DNA of 5,955 bases, taken from assembly GCA_016200445.1 (NCBI GenBank), contig JACQEQ010000345.1:1-5955 (forward strand). Direction: 5' to 3'. The notes below the pieces were generated by a model. It saw only the letters and a program-made list of their open reading frames with translations. It did no database searches and was not told the origin of the DNA. Position 1 is the first letter of the stretch; the number at the start of each line of letters is the position of its first letter. Below are positions 1-5,851 of this stretch, piece by piece. A program made the position numbers and the translations under genes. The DNA is from Gammaproteobacteria bacterium. GTDB taxonomy: Bacteria > Pseudomonadota > Gammaproteobacteria > SG8-11.

Positions 1-884
1 TGCGGGACGTCGTGTAATTTTGTTTGCCAGTAACGCGCGGCCTCGGGGTCGGCAGGAACACCTTCAATTCCTTTTAGGTAAATTTGCGCGAGACTACGTA
101 TCGCCAATGCATGGCCATGCTCCGCTGCTTTTTTGAACCAGGCAATTGCGCTCACGCTGTCTTTTTTCTGTCCATACGCACCGGTCTCGCAACGAATGGC
201 CAGCTGGTATTGCGCCTCGGTATCACCGTCTTGCGCCAATTTCTCCAAATCTGGGGGGCGGCGATAAAAAGACTCTTCGATTTGAAAGCCTACGTTTTCC
301 ATGAAGTGCACTAAGCGAATTGCATCTTCGTAACCTTGGGCTGCGGATTTCGCCAGCCAGGTATCCGCAATCTCCTTGTTTTGCGCAACGCCATAGCCAG
401 TTTGAAACATTTTTGCGTATAAATACTGCGCTTCGCTGTTGCCCTCGATGGCCGCCCGGTTTAACCATTGCGCGGCCTTTGCCGGGTCGCGCGCGCTGCC
501 GGTGCCATATAGATACATTTTGCCCAATTTCAATTGCGCTTGAATATTGCCGCGATTCGCCGCCTTTTCGCGCCAGTCAGCCGCGAGTGCGCTATTTTTT
601 TCGACGCCTTTGCCTTGCTCGTAGAGGTCGGCCAGTATCTGTTGCGCGTAAGCATTGCCTTGCTCGGCGGCTTGTTCGTACCAGTACGCAGCCAGATGGT
701 CGTCTTGCGGATAACCACCCGTGCCGTCTTTATAAATTCCTGCAAACAACACCTGTGCACCGGCGCTGCCACGTTGCGCCGAATTGGCGATCAGCGTGGT
801 TTCTTCTGGAGTCATGGCTTGAGCGCCGGAGACCGCCAAGATAAAACCCATAACGTGCAACAGTTTGATGCTCGGAACCGGCAT
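1..884 (-). CDS. Secreted Sel1-repeat (SLR/TPR-like) protein, C-terminus cut by window edge
   Basis: I translated this frame from the reverse strand; it stays open for 294 codons to the left edge, so the C-terminus is missing. Residues 1-23 look like a Sec signal peptide: a short basic start, a hydrophobic core (VMGFILAVSG) and an AQA cleavage site. The mature part is a string of about 36-residue Sel1 repeats, at roughly 39-75, 76-111, 112-148, 149-184, 220-256 and 257 to the end. Each follows the pattern G(N/D/H)..AQ..L...Y..G.GV..D...A..W...AA..G. Residues 185-219 are a degenerate repeat or linker. The start at 884 is supported by AGGAG seven bases upstream (892-896). Sel1 repeats form alpha-solenoids that bind proteins, often in envelope, signalling or secretion roles; the partner here is unknown. 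The gene diverges from the DUF599 gene. The repeat family is clear; the specific function is not. Confidence 0.9.
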   Translation of the reverse strand, partial: MPVPSIKLLHVMGFILAVSGAQAMTPEETTLIANSAQRGSAGAQVLFAGIYKDGTGGYPQDDHLAAYWYEQAAEQGNAYAQQILADLYEQGKGVEKNSALAADWREKAANRGNIQAQLKLGKMYLYGTGSARDPAKAAQWLNRAAIEGNSEAQYLYAKMFQTGYGVAQNKEIADTWLAKSAAQGYEDAIRLVHFMENVGFQIEESFYRRPPDLEKLAQDGDTEAQYQLAIRCETGAYGQKKDSVSAIAWFKKAAEHGHALAIRSLAQIYLKGIEGVPADPEAARYWQTKLHDVP

Positions 885-905
885 GCGATATCTCCTGTCG
901 TAGTT

Positions 906-919
906 TGTCAGCTATGACA
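906..919. promoter_or_regulatory. Small inverted repeat in the divergent intergenic region, possible operator
   Basis: TGTCA, four bases, then TGACA form a perfect 5-base inverted repeat. It lies about 21 bases upstream of the Sel1-protein start and about 27 bases upstream of the putative sigma-28 -35 element of the opposite gene. The position suits a regulator-binding site, but a 10-base match of this size arises easily by chance. No regulator is known. Confidence 0.2.
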
Positions 920-945
920 TGATTTGAGTTCCGTACCTGTAAAAC

Positions 946-972
946 TAAAGTCGATTCTGGAAAATCCGATTC
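946..972 (+). promoter_or_regulatory. Putative sigma-28 (FliA) promoter for the DUF599-diguanylate cyclase pair
   Basis: The -35 element TAAAGTCG (946-953) shares TAAAGT with the FliA consensus TAAAGTTT. The -10 element TCCGATTC (965-972) shares CCGAT with the consensus GCCGATAA. Counting from TAAA, the spacer is exactly 15 bases, the canonical FliA distance. Transcription would begin near 979, giving a leader of about 30 bases before the ATG at 1010. The last two bases of the -10 deviate from consensus, so strength is uncertain. No convincing sigma-70 promoter was seen in the same gap. Confidence 0.45.
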
Positions 973-1009
973 ACTCAACAAGACACATTCGGGAGCGCCA
1001 CGTCACACC

Positions 1010-1711
1010 ATGAACGACAATCCATTGCACTTCCTTTGGAATCACGATTCTTTTAACGACGCAGTAAGTTTTTTTGTGTGCGTGCTGTTGCTGGCGCTGT
1101 ATCACCTGTGGATGCATTACAAGGTGCGTAAAAATCCCACCTACACCGTACAGGCGATCAACCGTATTGCACGCACCGCCTGGGTCGAGACCATGATGGC
1201 CAGCGGCAAGCCCGATGTCATTTCGGTGCAGACCTTGCGCAACTCCACGATGGCCGCGACGTTTCTCGCCTCCACTGCCGTGCTGCTCATTCTTGGTGTG
1301 ATGACCTTGAGCGGGCAGGGCGACAAATTGGGTTCTACGTGGCATGCACTCAACGCTTTTGGTGCGAAGGATGCGGAATTATTCATTGTTAAAGTGATCT
1401 TGTTATTGCTGGATTTGTTCACGGTGTTTTTCAGTTTTACGTTGGCGGTGCGTGTGTATAACCACGTGGGATATTTAATCAACGTGCCGTTGTCGCTTAA
1501 CCATAAAGCCATTTCGTCGCAGCATGTGGCAGTGCATCTGAATCGCGCCGGCAAGTATTACAGCATCGGCATGCGAGCATTCTATTTCATCGTGCCGCTG
1601 GTATTTTGGCTGTTCGGACCGCATTTCATGCTTTTATCCACCGTTATGCTCATCGTGGTGCTGTATTGGATCGATCGAGCACCCAAAGTGCTCGAGCAAG
1701 ATTATCGCTGA
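1010..1711 (+). CDS. DUF599 family integral membrane protein
   Basis: The 233-residue protein is hydrophobic, with probable membrane helices at about 17-34, 81-101, 122-146 and 188-221; the last stretch is long and could be two short helices. Residues 74-89, containing QTLRNSTMAATFLAST, match the core signature I know from DUF599 (PF04654), and the length is usual for that family. The segment between helices 1 and 2 is basic (KVRKNP) and contains RTAWVETMM, also typical. No biochemical role is established for the family. The best Shine-Dalgarno candidate, GGGAG at 991-995, is 14 bases from the ATG, which is long, so translation may be modest. The in-frame upstream stretch has no better ATG. 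The gene is followed after 29 bases by the diguanylate cyclase on the same strand, so the two are probably co-transcribed. It may place or sense something at the inner membrane for the soluble cyclase; that is speculation. Confidence 0.85.
   Translation: MNDNPLHFLWNHDSFNDAVSFFVCVLLLALYHLWMHYKVRKNPTYTVQAINRIARTAWVETMMASGKPDVISVQTLRNSTMAATFLASTAVLLILGVMTLSGQGDKLGSTWHALNAFGAKDAELFIVKVILLLLDLFTVFFSFTLAVRVYNHVGYLINVPLSLNHKAISSQHVAVHLNRAGKYYSIGMRAFYFIVPLVFWLFGPHFMLLSTVMLIVVLYWIDRAPKVLEQDYR
1675..1695 (+). other. Perfect 8-bp hairpin at the 3' end of the DUF599 gene
   Basis: TCGAGCAC (1675-1682) and GTGCTCGA (1688-1695) pair perfectly around a 5-base loop. The hairpin lies inside the last codons of the DUF599 gene, 13 bases before its stop codon and 45 bases before the cyclase start. 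No U-tract follows, so it is not a standard terminator. It could be an mRNA-processing or stability element that sets relative expression of the two genes, or simply a coding coincidence. Confidence 0.35.
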
Positions 1712-1740
1712 TACAGCTAACATGAACTACAATAGGACTC

Positions 1741-2682
1741 ATGAAAAAAACGTCAAGCAGCGGCCCGAACATAAACAGCGAATCCTGTGAAGTCTTGCTG
1801 GAGCTGGTTGATCACCTCGATGCAATGGTGGCCTATTGGGACATCAACCAGGTCTGTGTTTTCGCCAACGATGCCTACCGGCATTGGTTTGGCAAAGCAA
1901 GGCGGGAAGTCATAGGCAGGACGCTGGAAGAATTGCTTGGGCCGATTTATCCGAAGAACTTGCCGTACATCCAGGCCGCCTATGCGGGACAGGTCCAAGT
2001 TTTCGAGCGGGATATTCCTGCGCCCGACGGACGAATTCGTCATAGCCTTGCCACCTATACCCCGCATATCGTTGACGGCCAAGTGCGCGGCATCTTCGTG
2101 CATGTTGCCGATGTTTCACCGCTTAAGCGACTGGAACGCGCTTTACGCACCGCCAAAGCAGAAGCGGAACGTCTCGCTACGCACGATGCACTGACCGGCT
2201 TGCCGAATCGGGTGCTGCTATTCGACAGAATTACTCAAGCGCAAGAACTCTCCAAACGCACGCGGCAGAAGGTGGCCGTGTTGAGCGTGGATATCGATGA
2301 TTTCAAGCGCATCAATGATTCTTTCGGACATCCAGCGGGCGATAAACTTTTGATCGAGATTGCTGCACGCCTCAAGCATTCATTGCGCGAGTGCGACAGC
2401 GTGACGCGCACCGGCGGTGACGAATTCATTCTGCTTGTACCTGCGATTGAATCGACTGCGCAGATCAAAACGATGGCTACGCGTATCTTGGAAAATGTAA
2501 AAGCGCCAGTGCAATTGGCAGGGGCCACGGTGTCGCCCACCTGTAGCGTAGGGATCGCAATTGATCCGCTCGAAGACGCCACACCGGACACGTTGATTGC
2601 ATGCTCGGATCGTGCGCTCTATCTTGCCAAGCGTCTGGGCAAGAATCAGTTTGCAATTGCTCAATTTGAGGGGAAGCCATAA
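1741..2682 (+). CDS. PAS-GGDEF diguanylate cyclase, soluble, with intact I-site
   Basis: This 313-residue protein should convert two GTP to cyclic di-GMP in the cytoplasm. Residues about 20-128 form a PAS sensor domain (AYWD, VFANDAYRHWFG, then FVHVADVS). A short helical, coiled-coil-like linker (about 128-147) leads into a GGDEF domain. The domain opens with DALTGLPNR (149-157). D184 in SVDIDDFKRIND is the expected metal ligand, and N192 and D201 (FGHPAGD) suit guanine binding. The signature GGDEF is intact at 225-229. R216-E-C-D219 sits exactly five residues upstream, the RxxD allosteric inhibition site, so product feedback is expected. There is no EAL domain, signal peptide or membrane helix. 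AGGA at 1734-1737 is only three bases from the ATG, which is short, but later in-frame starts would cut the PAS domain. PAS ligand is unknown; no cofactor can be assigned by eye. Activity is very likely. Confidence 0.96.
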   Translation: MKKTSSSGPNINSESCEVLLELVDHLDAMVAYWDINQVCVFANDAYRHWFGKARREVIGRTLEELLGPIYPKNLPYIQAAYAGQVQVFERDIPAPDGRIRHSLATYTPHIVDGQVRGIFVHVADVSPLKRLERALRTAKAEAERLATHDALTGLPNRVLLFDRITQAQELSKRTRQKVAVLSVDIDDFKRINDSFGHPAGDKLLIEIAARLKHSLRECDSVTRTGGDEFILLVPAIESTAQIKTMATRILENVKAPVQLAGATVSPTCSVGIAIDPLEDATPDTLIACSDRALYLAKRLGKNQFAIAQFEGKP

Positions 2683-2710
2683 ACCAAGCGCGCTAGCGGT
2701 CTGCTTGGTT
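2682..2710. terminator. Hairpin between convergent cyclase and HDOD genes, possible bidirectional terminator
   Basis: AACCAAGC (2682-2689) and GCTTGGTT (2703-2710) form a perfect 8-base stem with a 13-base loop. It fills most of the 40-base gap between two convergent genes, where a shared terminator is expected. Neither side has a strong U-tract; the minus-strand side has only a short run of T. It may therefore be weak, or act by blocking 3' decay. Confidence 0.45.
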
Positions 2711-2722
2711 CCATGTCGCGAC

Positions 2723-3565
2723 TTAATTACGCAGCGCCGACTGCATTTCCTTGATGGAAGCACCGGTATCTTCCATGTCGATGACGCTGATCTCGGTATC
2801 GATCCCCAGGCGAGCAAAAGCGGGTACCGTGTTCCAGGGTACGAGCGCAAGCGGGTGGCTCTTGCCGAAATAACTTTGCAGGTTGGCCACCATCACCACA
2901 TCCACCAGGTCGGGGACGCCGCCCGTATTACGCTGAAGATTTTCGTGTTCACGCGCAACGGCGATGATCTCGGCGGGAAAGTCCCACTTCGCCAATAAGG
3001 TCGCACCGATGCGGGTGTGTAATTCGGCGATGACGCTGCGCAGCAAGGCTTCGTCTTTCAGTAACTCGCGCACCGCTTCCGCGCGTTTGATGACCGGCAA
3101 GGTACCGATGTCGTGCACCAGTCCGGCCAGCATGGCCTGGTCGGGCTTTTGTTTGGCGAAACCCGCCAGGGCTTGACTGATCGCGGCGACTGCCGTGCTA
3201 TGTTCCCAAAATTCACGAAACAGTTTGTCCGTCACGTCGGTGGTGGGCTGAAACATCTGTTGCACAAGAATGCTGTTGACGCAGTTCTTTACCATAATTC
3301 GGCCCATGCGGGTCACAGCCATATCCACGCTCTCGATTTTTTTGGTTCCGCGCAGCAGCGGGCTGTTCGAGATCTGGATCAGGCGCGCCGACAAGGCGGC
3401 GTCGGTGGTGATAACCTTGGTCAATTCCTTGGTGCTGGCATTGGGGTTGTCGACGGTATCCCGAACCTTGAGCGCGACCTCGGGCAGACTCGGTAGCACG
3501 AGTTTGTCGTGTTCCAGTTCGTCGATCAGCTCGTTGAGAATGGATTCCTTCAGGCTCGCTGACAT
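2723..3565 (-). CDS. HDOD domain signalling protein (first of two)
   Basis: This is a 280-residue stand-alone HDOD protein. The N-terminal core shows the usual signature: LPSLPEVALKV, then DAALSARLIQISNS (55-68) and a VDMAVTRMG helix (80-88). The C-terminal half is the HD-like part: WEHS (H122), AGLVHDIG (H151, D152), ELHTRIGATLLAKWDFP (H183), REHE (H207) and D222. Most HD-type metal-ligand positions are thus present, but the usual HH pair near 207 is H-E. HDOD proteins are generally regarded as non-catalytic regulators in signalling, motility and stress circuits. AAGGAA eight bases before the ATG (3574-3579) supports this start. The gene converges on the cyclase, diverges from the formyltransferase, and has a putative FliA promoter about 50 bases upstream. 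Family assignment is firm; partner and output are unknown. Confidence 0.95.
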   Translation of the reverse strand: MSASLKESILNELIDELEHDKLVLPSLPEVALKVRDTVDNPNASTKELTKVITTDAALSARLIQISNSPLLRGTKKIESVDMAVTRMGRIMVKNCVNSILVQQMFQPTTDVTDKLFREFWEHSTAVAAISQALAGFAKQKPDQAMLAGLVHDIGTLPVIKRAEAVRELLKDEALLRSVIAELHTRIGATLLAKWDFPAEIIAVAREHENLQRNTGGVPDLVDVVMVANLQSYFGKSHPLALVPWNTVPAFARLGIDTEISVIDMEDTGASIKEMQSALRN

Positions 3566-3615
3566 AATTGAGTTTCCTTTGCCCCGGCGGGTGGATTTAG
3601 GCGTGGTACTGAACT

Positions 3616-3642
3616 GTATCGGGTGGCGAGGCGAGACATTTA
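3616..3642 (-). promoter_or_regulatory. Putative sigma-28 (FliA) promoter for the first HDOD gene
   Basis: Read on the minus strand, TAAA (3642-3639) is followed by exactly 15 bases and then CCCGATAC (3623-3616). The FliA consensus is TAAA-N15-GCCGATAA, so the -35 core matches 4 of 4 and the -10 matches 6 of 8, including CCGATA. The predicted start near 3609 gives a leader of about 45 bases with a good ribosome-binding site. Bases after TAAA (TGTC) match the extended GTTT poorly. This is the better of the two such matches in the -10. Confidence 0.5.
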
Positions 3643-3659
3643 ACGCGTGGTGGTGATAG

Positions 3660-4505
3660 ATGAAGGTGGTTTACTGCGGTTACGATTTTTTCTGGAACGT
3701 GCTTCAGGAAATACTGAACGGCAACCATCAGTTGCAGGCGCTTTATACATTCCGCACCGACGACATTTACGATTTTCACAACACCGTAACGGCGTTGGCG
3801 CAAGAGGCGAGGGTGCCGGTGCACCTCGCGCCGATCACGCTAGCTAGCCTCGAACCGATTCCGCGTGCCGACCGAAATCTATTGCTCTGCGCCGCGTATC
3901 CCTACAAGGTGCCTGCCGAAGTGATCGCATCGTTCGACTATGCCGTTAACGTGCATCCGTCGCTGCTTCCGGAGGGACGCGGTCCGTGGCCGCTGCCGTG
4001 GTCGATTTTGCGTGGAGATGTCAAGACCGGGGTGACATTGCACACATTGGCCCGCGATTGGGATGCCGGCGATATCTTGCTCCAAGATGAGATTCGTCTC
4101 AGCGCAGATGAAAATTTGGAAAGCCTCTCGGCGAAAATACAACTGTGTGCCGCACCGCTGGTTAGAAACTTTCTGGCGCAACCGGGTGAATTTTGGCGCA
4201 ACGCACGCGCCCAATCTGCGGGCAGCTACCAGAGCTGGCCACGCGAGTCGGACCGGACCGTGATCTGGGATGCCGAGGTCGCGGCGATCGACCGTGTGAT
4301 TCGCGCGTTTGGAAAATTCGAATCGTTCGCCTGGATTCAAGGCCGCAAATATTTCGTGCGCGATGCCCGCGTCTGGCGGCACGCGCATGCCTACGTGCCG
4401 GGTACGCTGGTGCATACGATGAATCGTGAATTGGTGGTTGCCGCACGCGATGGATTGGTGTGTTTGCGCCACTTCGAACCGGCAGTACAGGCGACGGTGG
4501 AGTAA
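3660..4505 (+). CDS. Formyltransferase family protein (Formyl_trans_N plus C-terminal domain), not a typical Fmt
   Basis: The 281-residue protein resembles 10-formyltetrahydrofolate-dependent formyltransferases. The catalytic triad of the fold is visible: N97 and H99 in NVHPSLLP, and D135 in DWDAGDIL. The SLLPEGRGPWPLPWSI loop (101-116) and TGVTLH (123-128) are also characteristic. Residues about 190-275 resemble the formyltransferase C-terminal domain (SDRTVIWDAEVAAIDRVIRAF). Met-tRNA formyltransferase is usually about 310-315 residues and has a basic PDRPxGRG-type loop after the first strands that contacts tRNA. Here that region is short (FRTDDIYDFHNTVTALAQE), so the acceptor is probably not Met-tRNA; an amino sugar or other amine is more likely. 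The start follows a weak GGTGGTGAT. It is divergent from the first HDOD gene and convergent with the second. No sugar-biosynthesis neighbours are in view, so the substrate stays open. Confidence 0.85.
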   Translation: MKVVYCGYDFFWNVLQEILNGNHQLQALYTFRTDDIYDFHNTVTALAQEARVPVHLAPITLASLEPIPRADRNLLLCAAYPYKVPAEVIASFDYAVNVHPSLLPEGRGPWPLPWSILRGDVKTGVTLHTLARDWDAGDILLQDEIRLSADENLESLSAKIQLCAAPLVRNFLAQPGEFWRNARAQSAGSYQSWPRESDRTVIWDAEVAAIDRVIRAFGKFESFAWIQGRKYFVRDARVWRHAHAYVPGTLVHTMNRELVVAARDGLVCLRHFEPAVQATVE

Positions 4506-4514
4506 GCCGCAAAA

Positions 4515-5351
4515 TTATGTCTTGAACAGGTCCTTCACTTCGTCGAACTTTTCACGTGTGGCATGCACGGTGGGTACGATCATGTCTGCGGTGAAACCGA
4601 TGATCGCCCAGTCGTCGCGCTGCGAGGCTGGAACGTCCTCCGCCTCGACGCTAGCGACTTCTGCCAATGCGGCGATGGTATTGGCGACGTCAATAAATGC
4701 CACCTCTTCCGGAAATTTTTTCGCCTGCTTCGGCGCGTGGTGAAATTCGACGCACTCCGCTAGAACGTCGGGAAAGTTCCAGTGGCGTAATAATTCGCCG
4801 CCCACCTGCGCGTGGTCAAATCCAAGCACCGCGCGTTCGGCTTCATGCATCGGCAGATCGTCGCTGCCGTCGAGTGCTTTCAATAACGCCTCTTTCGCCT
4901 GTTGCGGACGCTGGTTAAATATCAATAACTGGCCGATATCGTGCAGTAAACCCGCAATGAACAGCGTATCCGCACTGCGCTTGTGAAAGCGTTCGGCAAG
5001 TACGCGCGCAGCCACTGCGCAATACAAACTGTGGCGCCAAAAATTATCCATCGTCACCAAGGTGTTGGGAATGCCTTCGAAGGCGCTCACGGTCGAGGTG
5101 GCAAGCACCAGATCGCGCAACCGCGCGGTGCCGATGACCGACGCCGCCCGCACGACGCTGTCCACTTTGCTGGACAAACCATACGCCGAACTGTTCGCCA
5201 CGCGCAGCAGACGGGCGAGATCGTGAAGCGCTTCGAACCGGTGCTGCTTGATGTGCGCCCGGGCTCCGTCGTCGTGGTCGGCGACGTCAAGAAACGACAC
5301 CAGATTATCCACGCCCTTGATGAGCTCGGTAACTGCAATGGGAACAGACAT
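4515..5351 (-). CDS. HDOD domain signalling protein (second), with diverged N-terminal core
   Basis: I place the start at 5351, where AGGAG (5358-5362) sits six bases upstream, giving 278 residues; an upstream in-frame ATG at 5399 lacks such a site and only adds an unrelated N-terminus. The HD-like half is well conserved: FWRHS (H107), IAGLLHDIG (H137, D138), FDHAQVGGELLRHWNFP (H180), FHH (H204, H205) and D221, so all usual metal-ligand positions remain. RVANSSAYGL and VVRAASVIG in the N-terminal core are also typical. The block between LVS (17-19) and LARLLRVANS is unusual: 38 residues from LVS to ANS, against 45 in the first HDOD protein of this window, and rich in charged residues and His instead of the normal helix pattern. 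No frameshift was found that restores it. The role is presumed regulatory. The 3' end lies nine bases from the formyltransferase stop. Confidence 0.94.
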   Translation of the reverse strand: MSVPIAVTELIKGVDNLVSFLDVADHDDGARAHIKQHRFEALHDLARLLRVANSSAYGLSSKVDSVVRAASVIGTARLRDLVLATSTVSAFEGIPNTLVTMDNFWRHSLYCAVAARVLAERFHKRSADTLFIAGLLHDIGQLLIFNQRPQQAKEALLKALDGSDDLPMHEAERAVLGFDHAQVGGELLRHWNFPDVLAECVEFHHAPKQAKKFPEEVAFIDVANTIAALAEVASVEAEDVPASQRDDWAIIGFTADMIVPTVHATREKFDEVKDLFKT

Positions 5352-5484
5352 GACACACTCCTGATAACACAAGGCACTTAGAGCTCTCAATAAGAGCATC
5401 TATAAAGGTAGTATCGACCTTGGGGAGAAACTCTCGAGCTTGGTCACATCTGCGTCGGTGTGGGGTGATGTAGGTGTCAGGCAC

Positions 5485-5510
5485 AAAAAAACCCCGGCGT
5501 TGCCGGGGTT
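5485..5510 (-). terminator. Strong rho-independent terminator reading leftward
   Basis: AACCCCGGC (5490-5498) and GCCGGGGTT (5502-5510) form a perfect 9-base, GC-rich stem with a 3-base loop. The plus strand has seven A residues at 5485-5491, so on a minus-strand transcript the stem is followed by a run of U. The terminator therefore serves transcripts from the right, presumably the partial gene ending at 5852, and insulates the second HDOD gene. The plus strand has no T-tract after the stem. Confidence 0.88.
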
Positions 5511-5620
5511 CATAACCTGAACTGTCAATACCGATGCCTACTTAGCGCACCGCTGCACTCTTGGTGGAACTTAAAAAAGGCAGTTTCAAGTCCCAAGTGT
5601 AAAAAAACGAGTGCTGAACT

Positions 5621-5796
5621 CTCCCCTCCTTATTTTCAAGGAGGGGTGGACGCACAGCGGACGGGGTGGTTGTTGAAAGTTCCTTCCACGCCCACCGCAA
5701 CCACCCCACCCCGGCAACTGCTCCTGCGTTGCTCTACCTTCCGCCCTCCATGGCGGTCGCCTGCGGGGCACCCCTCCTTGAAAATAAGGAGGGGAG
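5621..5796. repeat. Palindromic MITE-like intergenic element with perfect 28-base terminal inverted arms
   Basis: Positions 5621-5648 and 5769-5796 are perfect inverted copies of each other (28 of 28) separated by 120 bases. Each arm is itself a hairpin: CCCCTCCTT and AAGGAGGGG around a 6-base loop. A second perfect inverted pair lies inside: GGGGTGGTTG (5663-5672) and CAACCACCCC (5698-5707). A minor one, CCGCC/GGCGG, is at 5741-5756. Similarity between the flanks is visible beyond the arms, out to about 5599 and 5817 (GTAAAAA and its complement), so the original unit may be near 219 bases. No target-site duplication is obvious. It carries no transposase, so it would be a non-autonomous or structural repeat. 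Similar CCCCTCCTT/AAGGAGGGG palindromes are, from memory, common intergenic repeats in bacterial genomes. Confidence 0.85.
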
Positions 5797-5851
5797 GGTA
5801 AGTGTGTCAGTTTTTACATTTCATCAGTTCCATCAAGCGCACATCACCACA

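Larger units (their letters stand above)
5352..5851. other. 500-base non-coding stretch: HDOD upstream region, terminator and palindromic element
   Basis: No credible gene is seen here. Positions 5352-5484 are the upstream region of the second HDOD gene. They hold its ribosome-binding site (5358-5362) and a weak 5-base hairpin (5383-5397), but no promoter I can defend. Then come the minus-strand terminator (5485-5510), a nondescript A-rich stretch (5511-5598), the inverted-repeat element, and about 35 bases downstream of the right-edge gene's stop codon. Confidence 0.7.

Noticed and set aside
320..844. Long plus-strand open frame (174 codons)
   Set aside because: It lies antisense to the Sel1-repeat gene, whose minus-strand frame has clear repeats, a signal peptide and a ribosome-binding site. 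The plus-strand product is Arg/Cys-rich with no recognisable pattern.
885..945. FliA-like promoter for the Sel1 gene
   Set aside because: GCTGACAA on the minus strand resembles a -10, but the only TCAA-type -35 is 11 rather than 15 bases away.
5177..5310. Compensating frameshift pair in the second HDOD gene
   Set aside because: I translated both alternative frames across this block. Neither gives the missing HDOD pattern; one contains an early stop and both are low-complexity.
4983..5381. Plus-strand open frame opposite the second HDOD gene
   Set aside because: It is a shadow of a well-supported HDOD coding region, with low-complexity, basic composition.
5383..5397. Hairpin GCTCT-N5-AGAGC in the leader of the second HDOD gene
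   Set aside because: The stem is only 5 bases and there is no supporting context; it is likely chance.
5352..5399. Upstream in-frame ATG at 5399 as start of the second HDOD gene
   Set aside because: The start at 5351 has AGGAG at ideal spacing, and the extra 16 residues (hydrophobic, Cys/Leu-rich) do not belong to the family.
5400..5440. FliA-like promoter for the second HDOD gene
   Set aside because: GTCGATAC resembles a -10, but the -35-like GAGAGTTT is two bases too close and the correctly spaced tetramer is TCGA. I do not call it.
5586..5771. Minus-strand open frame of 61 codons
   Set aside because: It is generated by the GC-rich palindromic element; its Arg/Pro/Gly-rich product is typical of spurious translation of such repeats.
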